A stretch of DNA of 64,000 nucleotides, taken from Armigeres subalbatus (lineage: Eukaryota > Arthropoda > Insecta > Diptera > Culicidae). Positions 10,988-22,600 of this stretch are shown one piece after another. A model generated the notes under the pieces. The model did not search any database, was not told the origin of the DNA, and worked only from the letters and a program-made list of their open reading frames with translations. Where the stretch lies: the NCBI RefSeq assembly GCF_024139115.2, contig NC_085139.1, forward strand, positions 73,513,203 to 73,577,202, written 5' to 3'. Numbering within the stretch: the stretch's first letter is position 1; each line of letters starts with the position of its first letter. The translations under genes and the position numbers were made by a program.

Positions 10988-11110
10988 TCGAGTCGAGCCA
11001 AGCACAAGACACTGAAAACGGCCTAATAATTGAAGTCGAAATACGTATCTGTAAAGAAATACATCGTGGTGGAGCTAATTGGAATAGTACTAAACTAGTC
11101 TTATGACAGT
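10988..11110 (-). repeat. Dispersed repeat D, copy 1 (reverse)
   Basis: Read on the minus strand it contains GTCATAAGAC, TCCACCAC, CAGATACGTATTTCGA and, at the end, CTCGACTCGAC in the same order as 52895-53025. A shorter copy is at 14241-14320. It is probably the terminal part of a transposable element I cannot name. Confidence 0.7.
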
Positions 11111-11899
11111 TCATAAATGTTGTTAAGGTGGATCTCGTCAAAATTCAATTTCAAATCTACCTCAAGCGATGGTGTCTCTAAGTCGGTGTAGTGATATACA
11201 TTTTTTTGGTTAATTAATAGGTTTATTGATTAGTTTGAGAGTTTGAATGAGGCTTTATCTAAAATAATAATACATAAATTGTTAAACTGATCTTTGGCTT
11301 TATTCAGTCGGGTACCTAAATTTGTAGGTGACTCGCAAAATAGGTTTGTTGTGGTTCATAATAAGCTTTTGTGGGTCCTGGATGTATGCCCAAATCTTCC
11401 CTATTCTTAAAGCATCTGGCATTAGTGCAGGAAAATTATTGCAGCTTAGAAATTTCAAGTTAAGTTGCACATTAGTTATATTGACATTTTTTTTATTTAT
11501 TTAAATCAATTTAATTGATCAGTTTTCTTTGTTTTTAGATTTGTGCTACTGGGACAGTTGGCTAATAAGACAAACTGATTTAGCAAAATAATTAAATCCC
11601 AACTGTGAATGCTTTACCGATTTTTTTGTTCCGACTCCACAGTAAATAATTTATATTTTAAAATCAATGTCTTAATATAACTGACAAAACCACTTGCTGA
11701 GCATCAGCAAATCAAATATTGCTGGGCGAATATTAAGAGCCTCAGTCAAAAACGCTTCTTATTTTCTTATTCACAGCCATTGTAACACAGAACTGGGGCG
11801 TTGTCGCCTCGCTGCATAGTATTTAGTCAAGATATTTAGTTAAAACGTCAGGTATTTTCAAACATTACGAAAATTTAATTTAATTGTATTGTCTGTGAA
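11111..11899. other. AT-rich DNA, nothing recognised
   Basis: No coding signal or clear repeat. Confidence 0.5.
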
Positions 11900-13600
11900 T
11901 TATTTAAAACTGTATTGCAAAAGCCTTATTGTAAAATTCCTGGTTTTTCTGAAAATATTCAAAGAAGTATCGTTTAAACACTCATTTATGAATTCCTTCG
12001 AAAAACACTCCAGAAATTAGTTTGGAAATAAATCAAGAAATTTATTTGATAATTCCTCCAGATATTCCTCCGAATTTTTTTATTTTTAAACCTTAGAAGA
12101 TTATTTAGGAATTAGGAATTTGGGTATTCCTTTGGAGATTCCTTACAAAATTTCGCCGAAAATTCCTTAAAAATTTCCATTACGAATTTCTTCAGGAAAT
12201 CCTTCATGATTTTTTTTTCTGAAATTGTTAAAGGAATGCTTTCGGATTTTGTTCCACGAATTACATTCTCCTTCGGAGACTCCTTGAGGAATTCCTTTGG
12301 AAGTTTCTTTAGCAATTCCTACTGAAATTTCTTTAAAAATTCCATTCATTGATGATGTCTTCGGATTTTTTTTTGAGAATTTCTTCGGAAATTTTTCCTT
12401 TTGAAATTGTTTCGGCAACTTTTTCATGAATGGCTGGAAAGAATTCTTCTAGATATCCATAAGGAATTCATTCAAAATTTACCAAATGATTTTTTCAGAA
12501 CTTCTTCCAGCAATTCCTTTAAAACATTCTTCGGGAATTCTTCCGGAACTTCCTGCAGGAATTTCTTTGAAAATGCCTCCATCTTTCCGAAAGTCTTTTA
12601 CTGTTTGTTGTTTATTTGTGGATTTTTTTTTTCGAAAATTCAATAAATAACTACATCGCAAACAACTTCATTTTCAATAAATTTCAAAGAATTGCCTGTA
12701 AAATCTTTCGAAAAAAATTCTAAAGAAATCTCCGAAGGAAATCTCGGAGGTTTTTCGAATAATCTTTTAAAGAAGTCCCTGGAAGAATATCCGATGGAAA
12801 TCCGGGCGGTATTTTTTTGATTATTTAAGAAATGAAATTCTGGAGGAGTTCCCAAATAAATTTTTGGAGGTAATTTTGAAGAAATTTTATGTTGAGTTTA
12901 GTGCAGGAATTCCCAAATAAATTTTTGAAGGCATTTCCAAAAGAGAACCTGAATGGATTTTCGAAAAAAATTCCTGAAGGAACTTCTAGAAGAGTTTTTG
13001 AAGGCAAAATACTTCCGAATTCTTTCGTAATTCCCTTAGAAATTCTTCCGGATATACTTTCCGAAAATCATTCGCAAATTCCTTTTGAAATATCGACGGA
13101 AAATATTTTAGAATTCCTCTAAAAATTCCTCCAGAAATTCATTTACAGATTCCTTCGGAAGTATGTTTACTCTTTGAAAGTTTGCTTAGGAATTTCATCG
13201 GAAATTAATATGGAGGATTATTTTAGGAATTCCTTCGGATTAAAAAAAAACGAAATTCCTCTAGGGGTTCCTCAGCAAGTTCTTTGACAATTTTTCCTTA
13301 AATTCCCATAGGAATTCTTTCAGAACTATCTTAAGTAATTCCTTGGGAATTTATACGGGTAATCCTTTGAAAATTCTTTGATAACTTTAGGAAGAAGCTC
13401 TTGGACATTTGCCTTAGTAATTTCGTCACAATATTCTCTATTTCTTTTGATTTTTTCGGGAATCTCTTCAGAAATTTATTCAAAGAAATTTCTTCATAAA
13501 TTGCTTTTGGGAACCATTCGGAAATTCCTCTAGGAATTCCCTAGAATTTTTTTTCGAAATTTGCTGAAAAGATTCTTTTTGATTTTTCTGCGGGAATTCC
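11900..13600. repeat. Ancient degenerate minisatellite (TTCCGGAA/GGAATTCC words)
   Basis: Dense irregular recurrence of GGAATTCCTT, TTCGGAAATT, AATTCCTTCGGA and similar words at roughly 12-base spacing on both strands. The motif is close to the 12-bp half-unit of array B (31545-35932), but each copy is mutated. K/E/F/P-rich frames here (12112-13122) arise from the repeat and are not genes. Confidence 0.8.
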
Positions 13601-14134
13601 ATCGGTTCCCTAATGTAAACTATTTTTAAAGTCGGTGCTACCGGGCAAAATTATAAAATACATATACACATAATAAGCAAGGCCTGTGTGCCCAATCCTT
13701 TGTTCCTTACGACGAATAAACGAGTCTACATTTAGCATGCAAGCAAACAAGCTAGTTCGGTTTTGTATTTCCTTGGTGTGATTTGTGGGAAGTCAGTCGT
13801 GGGATCAATAGTGAAGTTGGTCAAGTTCAGACGAAGTATTTTAACACTAAGTTCTATCGAAAATTCCTTCAAAAATTTTGACAGAAATGTTTTCGCTATT
13901 TCCTCGGAGAGTCCTTTCTGAACCCCTTCGAAGATATTTTCAGCAATTTTTCCGGAAATTGTTTTAGGAATTCTTTCGGAAACTATTTCATTCCTTAATA
14001 AATTTCCGAATGAAATCCTAAAAGAATATTATATGGTTTTACCTGTGGTTTTACTAAAGGAATTTCCCAACGATAACCTAAATGGTTTTTGAAAAAATGC
14101 CTAAATGAGTTTTCGCAGTTTTCATAGGGTTTTA
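13601..14134. other. Unique DNA plus a further degenerate repeat patch
   Basis: 13620-13850 is unique-looking. About 13855-14100 resumes the GGAATTCC-type degenerate repeat. TTA at 14132-14134 is the left target duplication of the next element. Confidence 0.55.
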
Positions 14135-15580
14135 GGGTCTGTTCACAAATTACGTAACGCAAAAATCGGAGTTTTTTACCCCCTCCCTCCCCCACGTAAC
14201 AAAAAGTAACAAAATTATTTTGAGCTTTTTAGTGGAATGTTTTCACCTGTCATAAGACGAGTTTGTACAATCCCATTGAATTCCACCACTTAATTGTATC
14301 TTGACAGATACGTATTTCGACCAAAAATATGAAGTTTTTTTTCTTTTTTATATGAAACATGTGGATTTTTGGTATTTGTTTGAACATTGCTAGGTTTAGG
14401 ATAACAATAAGTTTTCTCAACACATGATCAAAATTCTAGTATTGAAATATTATTCTATTCCATTCCATTCAGACTATTATACAATGTAGCTAGTTGAGGC
14501 ACTACAGAAATTCCGTTTCAGAGAAGTACCGGAGATCAATAGTCTGTCGGGAATACATTTCGGTTTTTTATGGAATCCAATGTTGCTACCAAATCCTGAA
14601 AGCTGCACCAGAACATGTATAGCCAGTGCTCAGCTCCTTCAGCTTATAGTATCTATAATACGGACTTTTTGTTTTCCCGTTCTGAAGCACTGTAAACCCC
14701 AACCTTTTGAAAACACATAACAACAAAATCCGTCGACAAAATTTACAAAATCTGAGGCCACTTGTGAGTAGCTCGAGAACTGCCGTTCTAGGATTGCTTG
14801 TACTTAATTAGAAATAAGATTATTAGGTACTTTGCGATTTGGGCGTACATGGTTTAAGAAATTCGTGCTCAAACAAGCATTTCCTGGGAAATAACGGAAT
14901 GTATTCGAAAAGCCAAGAGTGACAATTATAATAATTTAGCGAGACAGATCTGCCGAAAAATATGTCTCGATTTTTTAAGCAAATCGGTCCCGCCATTTAC
15001 TGGATTCCGTTAATGACCAATACGATCAACATATTCCTTATATGCATAATTTTGTGGTAAAAGTGGAGAGATGAAAATTCAATTTGTTAGAATTAAAACT
15101 CTTTAAGATGCTTTTCTAATCAGAAAACAAAATTCCAATAAGTGTCGTCCCATGAAATAGCATTTTATGCAGAAATGGAGGAGAAACCGCGCATCAGGAT
15201 TTCAGCAATGATGCAAACAGACTTGATACTAATTTCAATAATTTTTCGAACAAAGTTCAGTATCTTTAAGGATTTTTGAGAAATATACATCAAAACAGAC
15301 AACTGTGAGATAAAAAGTGACTACTGAGCTAATATGAGCCAATTATGCGTGGAAGGGCAGTTGAGCGTATTCATCGTCTTGATCAAGATGTGTCAGAAAC
15401 CGGTTCAATCATTCATAAAAAAAAATCAAATTCAAATTCAAAAATCAAAAATTTTCATTTGCGTTATGCGTAACATTTGGTAGTACTCACCCCCTCCCCC
15501 ACCTTTTAGTGTAACAAAGTATAACGCAAGTTGGACCTCCCTCTCCTCCCAAACGCGTTACGTAATTTGTGAACAGACCC
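14135..15580. mobile_element. DNA transposon, TTA duplication, 26-bp perfect inverted repeats (1446 bp)
   Basis: The left end starts GGGTCTGTTCACAAATTACG (14135-14160) and the right end 15555-15580 is its exact reverse complement over 26 bases. TTA flanks both sides (14132-14134 and 15581-15583). A 3-bp TWA duplication with GGG-starting termini is characteristic of PIF/Harbinger elements. C-rich runs lie just inside both ends in the same orientation. No transposase frame is seen, so it is non-autonomous. A copy of dispersed repeat D sits inside. Confidence 0.9.
14241..14320 (+). repeat. Dispersed repeat D, partial copy
   Basis: GTCATAAGAC, TTCCACCACTT and CTTGACAGATACGTATTTCG occur in the same order and spacing as at 52905-52980. 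The copy lies inside the TTA-flanked element. Confidence 0.7.
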
Positions 15581-15583
15581 TTA

Positions 15584-17177
15584 CAAAGGAATTTCTGATG
15601 AAACGTAAAAAAAATCGTAGTTTCCTTCGGAAATCCATTCAGGAACTCCACCAAGAACTTTTTTGTCATATTTTACCAAAATTTGAGGAAAATATTCAAT
15701 TTGGTTGGTCATCGTGCCCCGCTTAAACATTGCCCAATTGTATATGTAACTCAAATAATAGTAGTTAGAATTTTTCTGAAATTTAAATATATTGAGAAAT
15801 AAATCGACTGGAATTTATCAGAATCCTGAATTAGTCTTTTGACACCGAAGTCTAATTCTCAATACTGCTCAAGGGTTACGAAAAGTAAAGCAGGATTCGT
15901 TTTTAAATTTTGACTCATCAAAATCAGAGAAAAATGAAATAGTTTTAATTTAAATAACATTTTGAGATCAGGTACTTATTAGTTTCGCTGGTAATTTACT
16001 ATGGAATGTGCTGTTTGATGATCGACAAACATAGAATATTACAAAATTAATCCACTGAAGTCGACTTTTATACGGGCGATTCGTACGTTATCCACTGATT
16101 TGTTTATTTCTCTGTCAACAAAGGAATTTGCACACAAGTTGAAACTTTCCTGGTTGTATACTATCCTTATTAACTTTAATTTCATTTCAGGTGTCGTTGA
16201 CTAATGAAATATGTATCTGAGAACCAAGCGTTGTAGTTTAATAAGAACCTAAAATGGCCTTGCAGCTTCCGGAACATGTGATCCAAGGGCATGTGCTAAT
16301 TCAGGAACGTTGAATAGTCTTACTAACCGCAATATAATTGGTCTTGGGATCCACAGTGCTTATGTATATGGGGAAGCGGAAAATTTAACTGGAAGTGTCA
16401 AATAATCAAGAAATTGCAACGATCTGGTGTGTTGTGGAGAAAACAATCATGCTCGCACTTTAGTCGATCTAGCAATGTGCTCAACCAAAGACTAATTGCT
16501 CAACTATTGACAGTTTAAACCTAGGTTTGAACGCAAACGAGCAAGATCATCTGCAGTCAAACCTCCAATAGTCGATGTTGAACGGACTCATGGGAATATG
16601 AGATGTGAAATAGAAAATGCTTTGGAAGGTGTTTGAATGGATTATCACAATAGCCCAAAAATATGTTTAACTAGTCGACCCGGCAGACATTGTAGGCGAA
16701 AATGCGCGTTGTGAACTAGGTACCCATACGAAATTTTCATTCGAATCCTAATTCCGGGGGGCCATGGCCCCGGGCCCCCACATAACCTCATGTACCAAAA
16801 TCAACCATTTCGTACATTTAGGGCCCCACGAAAACTGTCCGGCCCACCGAACCACCGAATAACAACATTTTTTCACGGATTAATGCTTCCTGGGATCAGC
16901 AGTGTTTATGTTTATATATGCATATGAAAACATAAAACGTTTCACTGTGAAATGCAAGGTTGTGGTTTAGTTTGAAACTATAACCGAAATTGATTTATAG
17001 CATGGCGCTGCTAGTAATTGTTTTAAAACCTAATGATTGATAATATTCGAGAGAAAAACTAACCTAAACCTATTATTTAATTGGTCACAACTGAAAACAA
17101 AATTTATTCAATAAAAGGACGACGAACCGTATTTATCCTAACTGATTGCTGATTCGCTATTTTGAATTTATTTCGGT
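15584..17177. other. Mostly unique DNA; no gene
   Basis: The left edge (15590-15665) resumes the GGAATTCC-type degenerate repeat interrupted by the previous element. A GC-rich patch with GGGGGGCCATGGCCCCGGGC-like sequence lies at 16756-16776. No coding exon recognised. Confidence 0.5.
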
Positions 17178-17790
17178 TATCATTTTAGTTAAGTTGACTT
17201 GTAATTCAACCAGAATGATAACAATTCTAGTTATCAATATAACTGGATAATTAAGTTTGTTATTAATAAGTTATTCTGCTTTGCACTCTGTCCAGCCGAC
17301 TGTTATTTACATAAATGGTCATGGCATCATGATTTGATTATAAATAGTCTTCAGTAAATGCAAGATCGTAGAAAGCATAGTGCTTTTCTCTCCTGCTCCT
17401 CAAGAAAGCGTAATTGGGTGAGTGCCTAGAGACGACGCCGTACAATCACTCGATTCGAGTTCGAGTCCCAGTGAATGCCAACATTTTTTTCAATGCGTAA
17501 CGAAGTCGGCAAAGAAGATTTAACTATTTTGGTCGATAAAACAGTGATGGCTGATAACTAAATAATAACTAAATTAGTTATTTGAGTTAATAACATGTAT
17601 AACAAAATGTGTTATCAATTTGGTATCAGTGATAACCTAATTTGTTTTCAGGTAGTTATTTCAGGAACAAAATTCTGGTATCATTTTTGTTATGTTGGCT
17701 GTTAATTCAGCCAAAATGATAACAAGTTCAGTTATCAATATGTTTGATAACCGGATAATAGAATTTGTTATCAATTAGTTATTCATTTTT
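17178..17790. repeat. Direct pair of about 110-bp ATAAC-rich repeats
   Basis: 17178-17285 and 17678-17790 are homologous: both read GTTATCATTTT..GTTGACT/GCT..AATTCA.CC..AATGATAACAA..GTTATCAATAT. A tRNA-like stretch with GTTCGAGTCCC at about 17459-17469 lies between them. The pair could be the ends of one element or two MITE copies around a SINE. Confidence 0.55.
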
Positions 17791-19140
17791 GCTCGGGTAG
17801 TGTCAAAATAATAAATATGTTCTCATCTTGTCCTCAGAATTATATTGAGGGAAAAGACACAAATTTGTTGCATGTACTTCCCTAACAAATTGATAGCAAA
17901 TGTATAATCTGTAACATTGATACTTCCTACTATCTCTAGTAGGATTGATATTAATATTTATTATGTAGTTTCAAATTACTCAATGACATCTGATCCCATG
18001 TAGCGACAACAGGAACAACCGTGGTGCTTCGGAGTTTATCCCTTCATCCCAGCAGAACATCCAACGCATCCTGACGCCACAAACACTAAATATGCGACCA
18101 TAATAACCGAGCGCTATCCAATTCACTAAATTGGTTCTCCCCGACGACGACGACGACGGGGCGGACGCGTCGTCGACAGTTTCGCACTTATCAGGAGCAG
18201 TTATCGAGAGGCCCCATAGGTACCCATTCGAGCTGGCATTAGCACGCATGAGATATGTGATAGAAATCCAATGAAATTGGATGTCACCAACCGCATTTCA
18301 GCTGATTACAATGAACGCAATGGGCGCACATCGAGTTTTGTCTGGCTATTTATTGTCGGCCCTCCGGGTCGACTCCCGCGTTTGCGGTTGTCCTGCGTTC
18401 GAGTGCCTATGCGAGAGTCAATGGGAAGCCAACAACGTGGGTTATTCCAGAGGTCCTCAAATCCGTTGCCGGGTCATGTCTCAAAGCTAACCTGTCAACA
18501 AGGGGATTTTCGTGCCATGACACGCATTTGTATTTATATTTGAGCACGGGTGGAAGTTCGGTGAGCCCTGGGTGGGTGGATAGGTATTTATAGGCGTTGT
18601 TGCGTTTGAAAACGAAACAATTTTAGCGAATCAACGCCCCCGTCGTCGTCGTGTTCCAGCAATGGCAAACCAAGCGCGTGTCACTGACAGTTATGATTGT
18701 GAACAACCGATATGACATGGTGCGGTGCGGATTGTATTATTTCAGCTTAACTACCTACAATAAATTGTTCCGAGCGTTTGACTCATATACGATAAATTGC
18801 TCTCGGGAGAGCTACTCGTATTGACACCAATAATAACGCGGCCATAATTGACCGTGCTCTTATCGTAGATCGTTGAAGTTGATGAGGCTAACGGGGGGCG
18901 ATCTTGACTGATATTGCAAAATGGTGGCATTTTCACTAATTATGGCACCGAAACGAGGGACATGATGTTGAACGATTGATTTGTCAACACTAACGAATCA
19001 CTATGCAGCAGCGTTTGGGACATTCCTAAATTTTATTTTATTTCGATGTTAAATTCTTAATAAGTGACCACTTGAGATAACAATAGTCAATCGGTTCCAT
19101 TTCATTTTAAAAATCTAATTTTACATTGGCTTTATTTCAG
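17791..19140. other. Intron DNA upstream of the first visible cadherin exon
   Basis: Includes a (GAC)n-like run at 18141-18165 and a region of higher GC at 18240-18700 without repeats. I see no exon in it. It ends in a polypyrimidine tract and the acceptor TTTATTTCAG at 19131-19140. Confidence 0.6.
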
Positions 19141-19688
19141 GTCTGATCCGCACCAAAGCCCGTATCGATTATGAACAAACGCCAACGATCCAGTTCAACG
19201 TCACCGTGGTGGACACCGGAATCCCGCAGCTGACCTCTACGGCCGAGGTAACGGTCGACGTCATCAACACCAACGACAACGATCCGGCCTTCGACGAGCC
19301 CGAGTACGAAATGTCCGTCGTGGAGAACGCACCCATCGGAACGGTCGTTGGTACGGTGTCGGCCCGGGATGCCGATTCGGGACCGTACGGTCAAATAACG
19401 TACTCTCTGGTCGGTGACCACAGTGCCACCAGCTTCGCCATCGATCCGGACACTGGCGTCATAACGGTGCGCGACGCTACATCCCTGGACCGCGAACGGA
19501 CGACTGAAATAGGGCTCACTGCCATCGCCACCGATAGGGCGCCGGATGGAACCAGCCGGTCCACCACGGCACCGGTCACCATCAAACTGTTGGACGAGAA
19601 CGACAATGTGCCGACCTTCTCGCAGAAGATTTATCACGCTACGGTAGCGGAAAATGCAGCACTCAATCCACCGGCAGCAATCTTGCAG
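19141..19688 (+). CDS. Cadherin exon 1 of 9 visible
   Basis: Acceptor TTTATTTCAG ends at 19140; donor CAG|GTAATT follows 19688. The exon begins two bases into a codon (GT of a Gly) and ends on a codon boundary. It encodes the end of one EC repeat (IDYE-type motif, residues 10-12, and NTNDN, 43-47), one complete EC repeat with VENAPIG, DADSG, LDRE and DENDN motifs, and the beginning of the next (VAENA). GC-rich codon usage contrasts strongly with the AT-rich flanks. A long minus-strand frame over the same interval is a shadow. Confidence 0.95.
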
Positions 19689-22600
19689 GTAATTTGTTTT
19701 GCGTCCGGCCTGTCGTGACCGGTTCCGATTGGGAGGCTTTTTTCAGGAGGGAGGGTTCGCGCAATGTCCGTGTCACCGAGCATAGAAAATTAATTTATAA
19801 TTGAACAAAAACAAATGGCCGCAGTGTCGCTGTTCGTTTTTTGGTTGCACGTGTGCCCCTGCGAAAGTCTGAAATCTCAAATGGCTGAATACAAAGAGGC
19901 AGCTTTGGACAGTTTCTAATGTTGATGTTTGCTATACAATATAATTTTTAGCTAAACTGAATAAAATGTTGACTGCCTTAGAGATGGTTTTCTATTTTCC
20001 TCATTTCGTTGAATGGGATTCAATACAATGGATAGACATTATTCTGGTCGAAAACCATCAACAATTCTTGATTTTCAGCCATTTAGGTATTCACGCTTAT
20101 TCATGAAACTTGATTCCTAATGCATTGTACCGTGAACGTTTCTCTTCAACACAGGTTTTGGCCACCGATCCGGACGAGGGCCCGGCCGGCGACGTAAAAT
20201 ATAGCATCATCGGTACCGATATTGAAAACACCTTCCGGCTGGACGCAAACTCTGGCATCCTGTATCCGTACGCGAGTTTGCTGGGACTCGATGGTGAGTT
20301 GGGTGGGGGTTTTGCCTTTCACAAACGTACAGTTCCGTGGGTAACGTTTGTTGTGTGCTTAGCTTAGGTTAGTTGCCGTGCCGTGTCCGGCTCGTCCTAT
20401 TTCGATGAAATTCAATTCGATGAAAGTTGATTTTGAATTATGTTTAGTTCGAGTGTGGATGGGTGCGGATTTCGGCGAGATGCAATTGAATGGAAAATTT
20501 ATGATTTTGATTCGCGAATTCGTTACTATAGGCGTCGATTTGGTTTTATCGGTTTTTAAATGCGAAATTTATGCTACAGTGATCAATTTATGAAAGCAAT
20601 TCATCTCCATACATGAATTCCATTCATAGTTATTTTTTCTCATCATTTTCCATCAAACATCTGACACCTCGTTCCCGGCATAAATTCAGGTGGATTAATT
20701 CTGGTTATGTTACTACCCCCACAGGCAACTACCGTATTCAAATCGAAGCCCGCGACGGGCTTGGTTCCGGTCCTCACAGCGATCAAGCCGAAATTAAAAT
20801 CGAAATACAGAGCATCAACCAGCATCGTCCGATTTTCATCATGCCGGCGTTGTCAAACGCCACGGTGGAAATACCAGAGGTAAGCATGCCATCCATTCCC
20901 CACCCATACCTCCAACTAACCTCCTAGGCGTGAAAAATTCCTTAGACCATGGCAGCGTTTAATTTTTTGCTTCAAAATTGGGAATTGAGTTGCTTGTCGT
21001 CGTCGGTCGGTTGTCGGTGCTTTTGTGTGGAATTGGTTGCTTTGCTGCTGCTGCTGCTGATGCCGTGCTGTTTGTTACACCTTCATTATCGCGTAATTCC
21101 ATTCGGCGTGGGATCCGTTTTTCCTTTCTTTCTCTCGCTCACGCGGTTGGATTGAAGTACCTTTGCGTTCAAAATCCCATCCTCGCGGCAGCTGGTTGAG
21201 TGGTGCGCGTCGCCTCTAACGGGCGTCGACGTTGATGGCATCGGTGACAACTGCTTTAATTGAGTTTTTCATTAAAATTCTGTTGGTGGAAAAGTTGTGT
21301 TGGCCGCATTTTCGGCATAGGATTTAGAGATAGACAAATGACGGACGGATGCTAGTGAAGGACCTGAAGGAATAACTGTTTCAGCTCTTATCGCTGCTGA
21401 TGATGAGTTGATGAATAATGCAGGTATTCTAAAGAGAGCCAATGCAATGATCAAAGGAATCGATTAGATTGTCGGTTGGTGAACGAAAAGTTGGGTTTTA
21501 TCGTGAGCTATTTGTTTTAATCGTTATTATGTTTTGTGTTCGATCGACGTTACACACTAATTGTGATGTGAGAATATTTACAGTCAACGCCCAAAAGGTA
21601 TTTGTTTAATTAATTTCCCAGCATCTAACGAAATGAAGATATTAATGCAAAAGTCTTTTGAAATAACGTTCATATGCCAAGCAAGGTGAAAGCACCTGTC
21701 GATATCAAACTTCATTTGATAAAGGTATGCTCATATATCATTGTATTATTGTATTATTCAAAATATTTATTGGTCGAAAGCGTCGAAATTTTTTTTAACC
21801 GTTACGATTAAAAGTTATTAAGAATGGAAAAAATGGAACATTGAACTGCATTAGCGCCATATAAGGTTGGTGTCTTCATCTTGGCTAAATACGAGAAAGG
21901 CAGTATCACTACTCTGTGAATTAAGTTTTTTTAACTATCATTTATTATATTCACATCTGTAACTGGACAAACAATTTTTGGGACACAGCAATGAAAGGAA
22001 GACATACAAATGTAGTTTATTGATAGATAACAAGAGAAAGGCATTCCTAATGGATTGTGACAGCAAAATAAATGGGCAGACGATTATAGTCTTACATCAT
22101 TAACTTTCAAAAACTGGTGGCCAAGGGACATGTATTCGAAATCAAGACCCGGCAGCATTTCCCTAATAGAATCCGGAGATATTCAGTTAGTGCATATCTG
22201 GGGCCACGATGCTCCTCGCACACCCACACGACATGATCTATGTTCTGATAATCTGCATCGCAAACAAAGAGATTCCCACTTGAAAAAGATGTGCATTTGA
22301 AGAGTAGTGATTGGACATTAGACGACACATGGTGCGAATGAAGTTTCGTCCTAAATTCAATTTTTGAAGCAAGACCGCTTCGACATCTGTTGGCGAATTC
22401 AATACAGCCATCTACCCATCTCCTTATTTGACCATTTTTGTTGCCAGCTGATCAAGGTAAATTGTTATTGAACGTCTTAGGGGAAATGCTACACAGTCAA
22501 AAGACTTCACTAATCCATTTACTTACACTATAATCTTCGTAGATCATAGTGTAAGTAAAATGGAATAGTGAAGTCTTTCAACTCTGATCAAGGTTCCCTG

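Noticed and set aside
12112..13122. Lys/Glu/Phe/Pro-rich frames around 12-13 kb
   Set aside because: Derived from degenerate GGAATTCC-type repeats and open on both strands.
18271..18543. A possible small exon or gene at 18.3-18.5 kb
   Set aside because: Overlapping short frames in a GC-richer patch, no cadherin or other motif, and no matching splice phase to 19141.
19137..19637. Minus-strand frame of 166 codons opposite cadherin exon 1
   Set aside because: Mirror of a GC-rich cadherin exon without its own motif.
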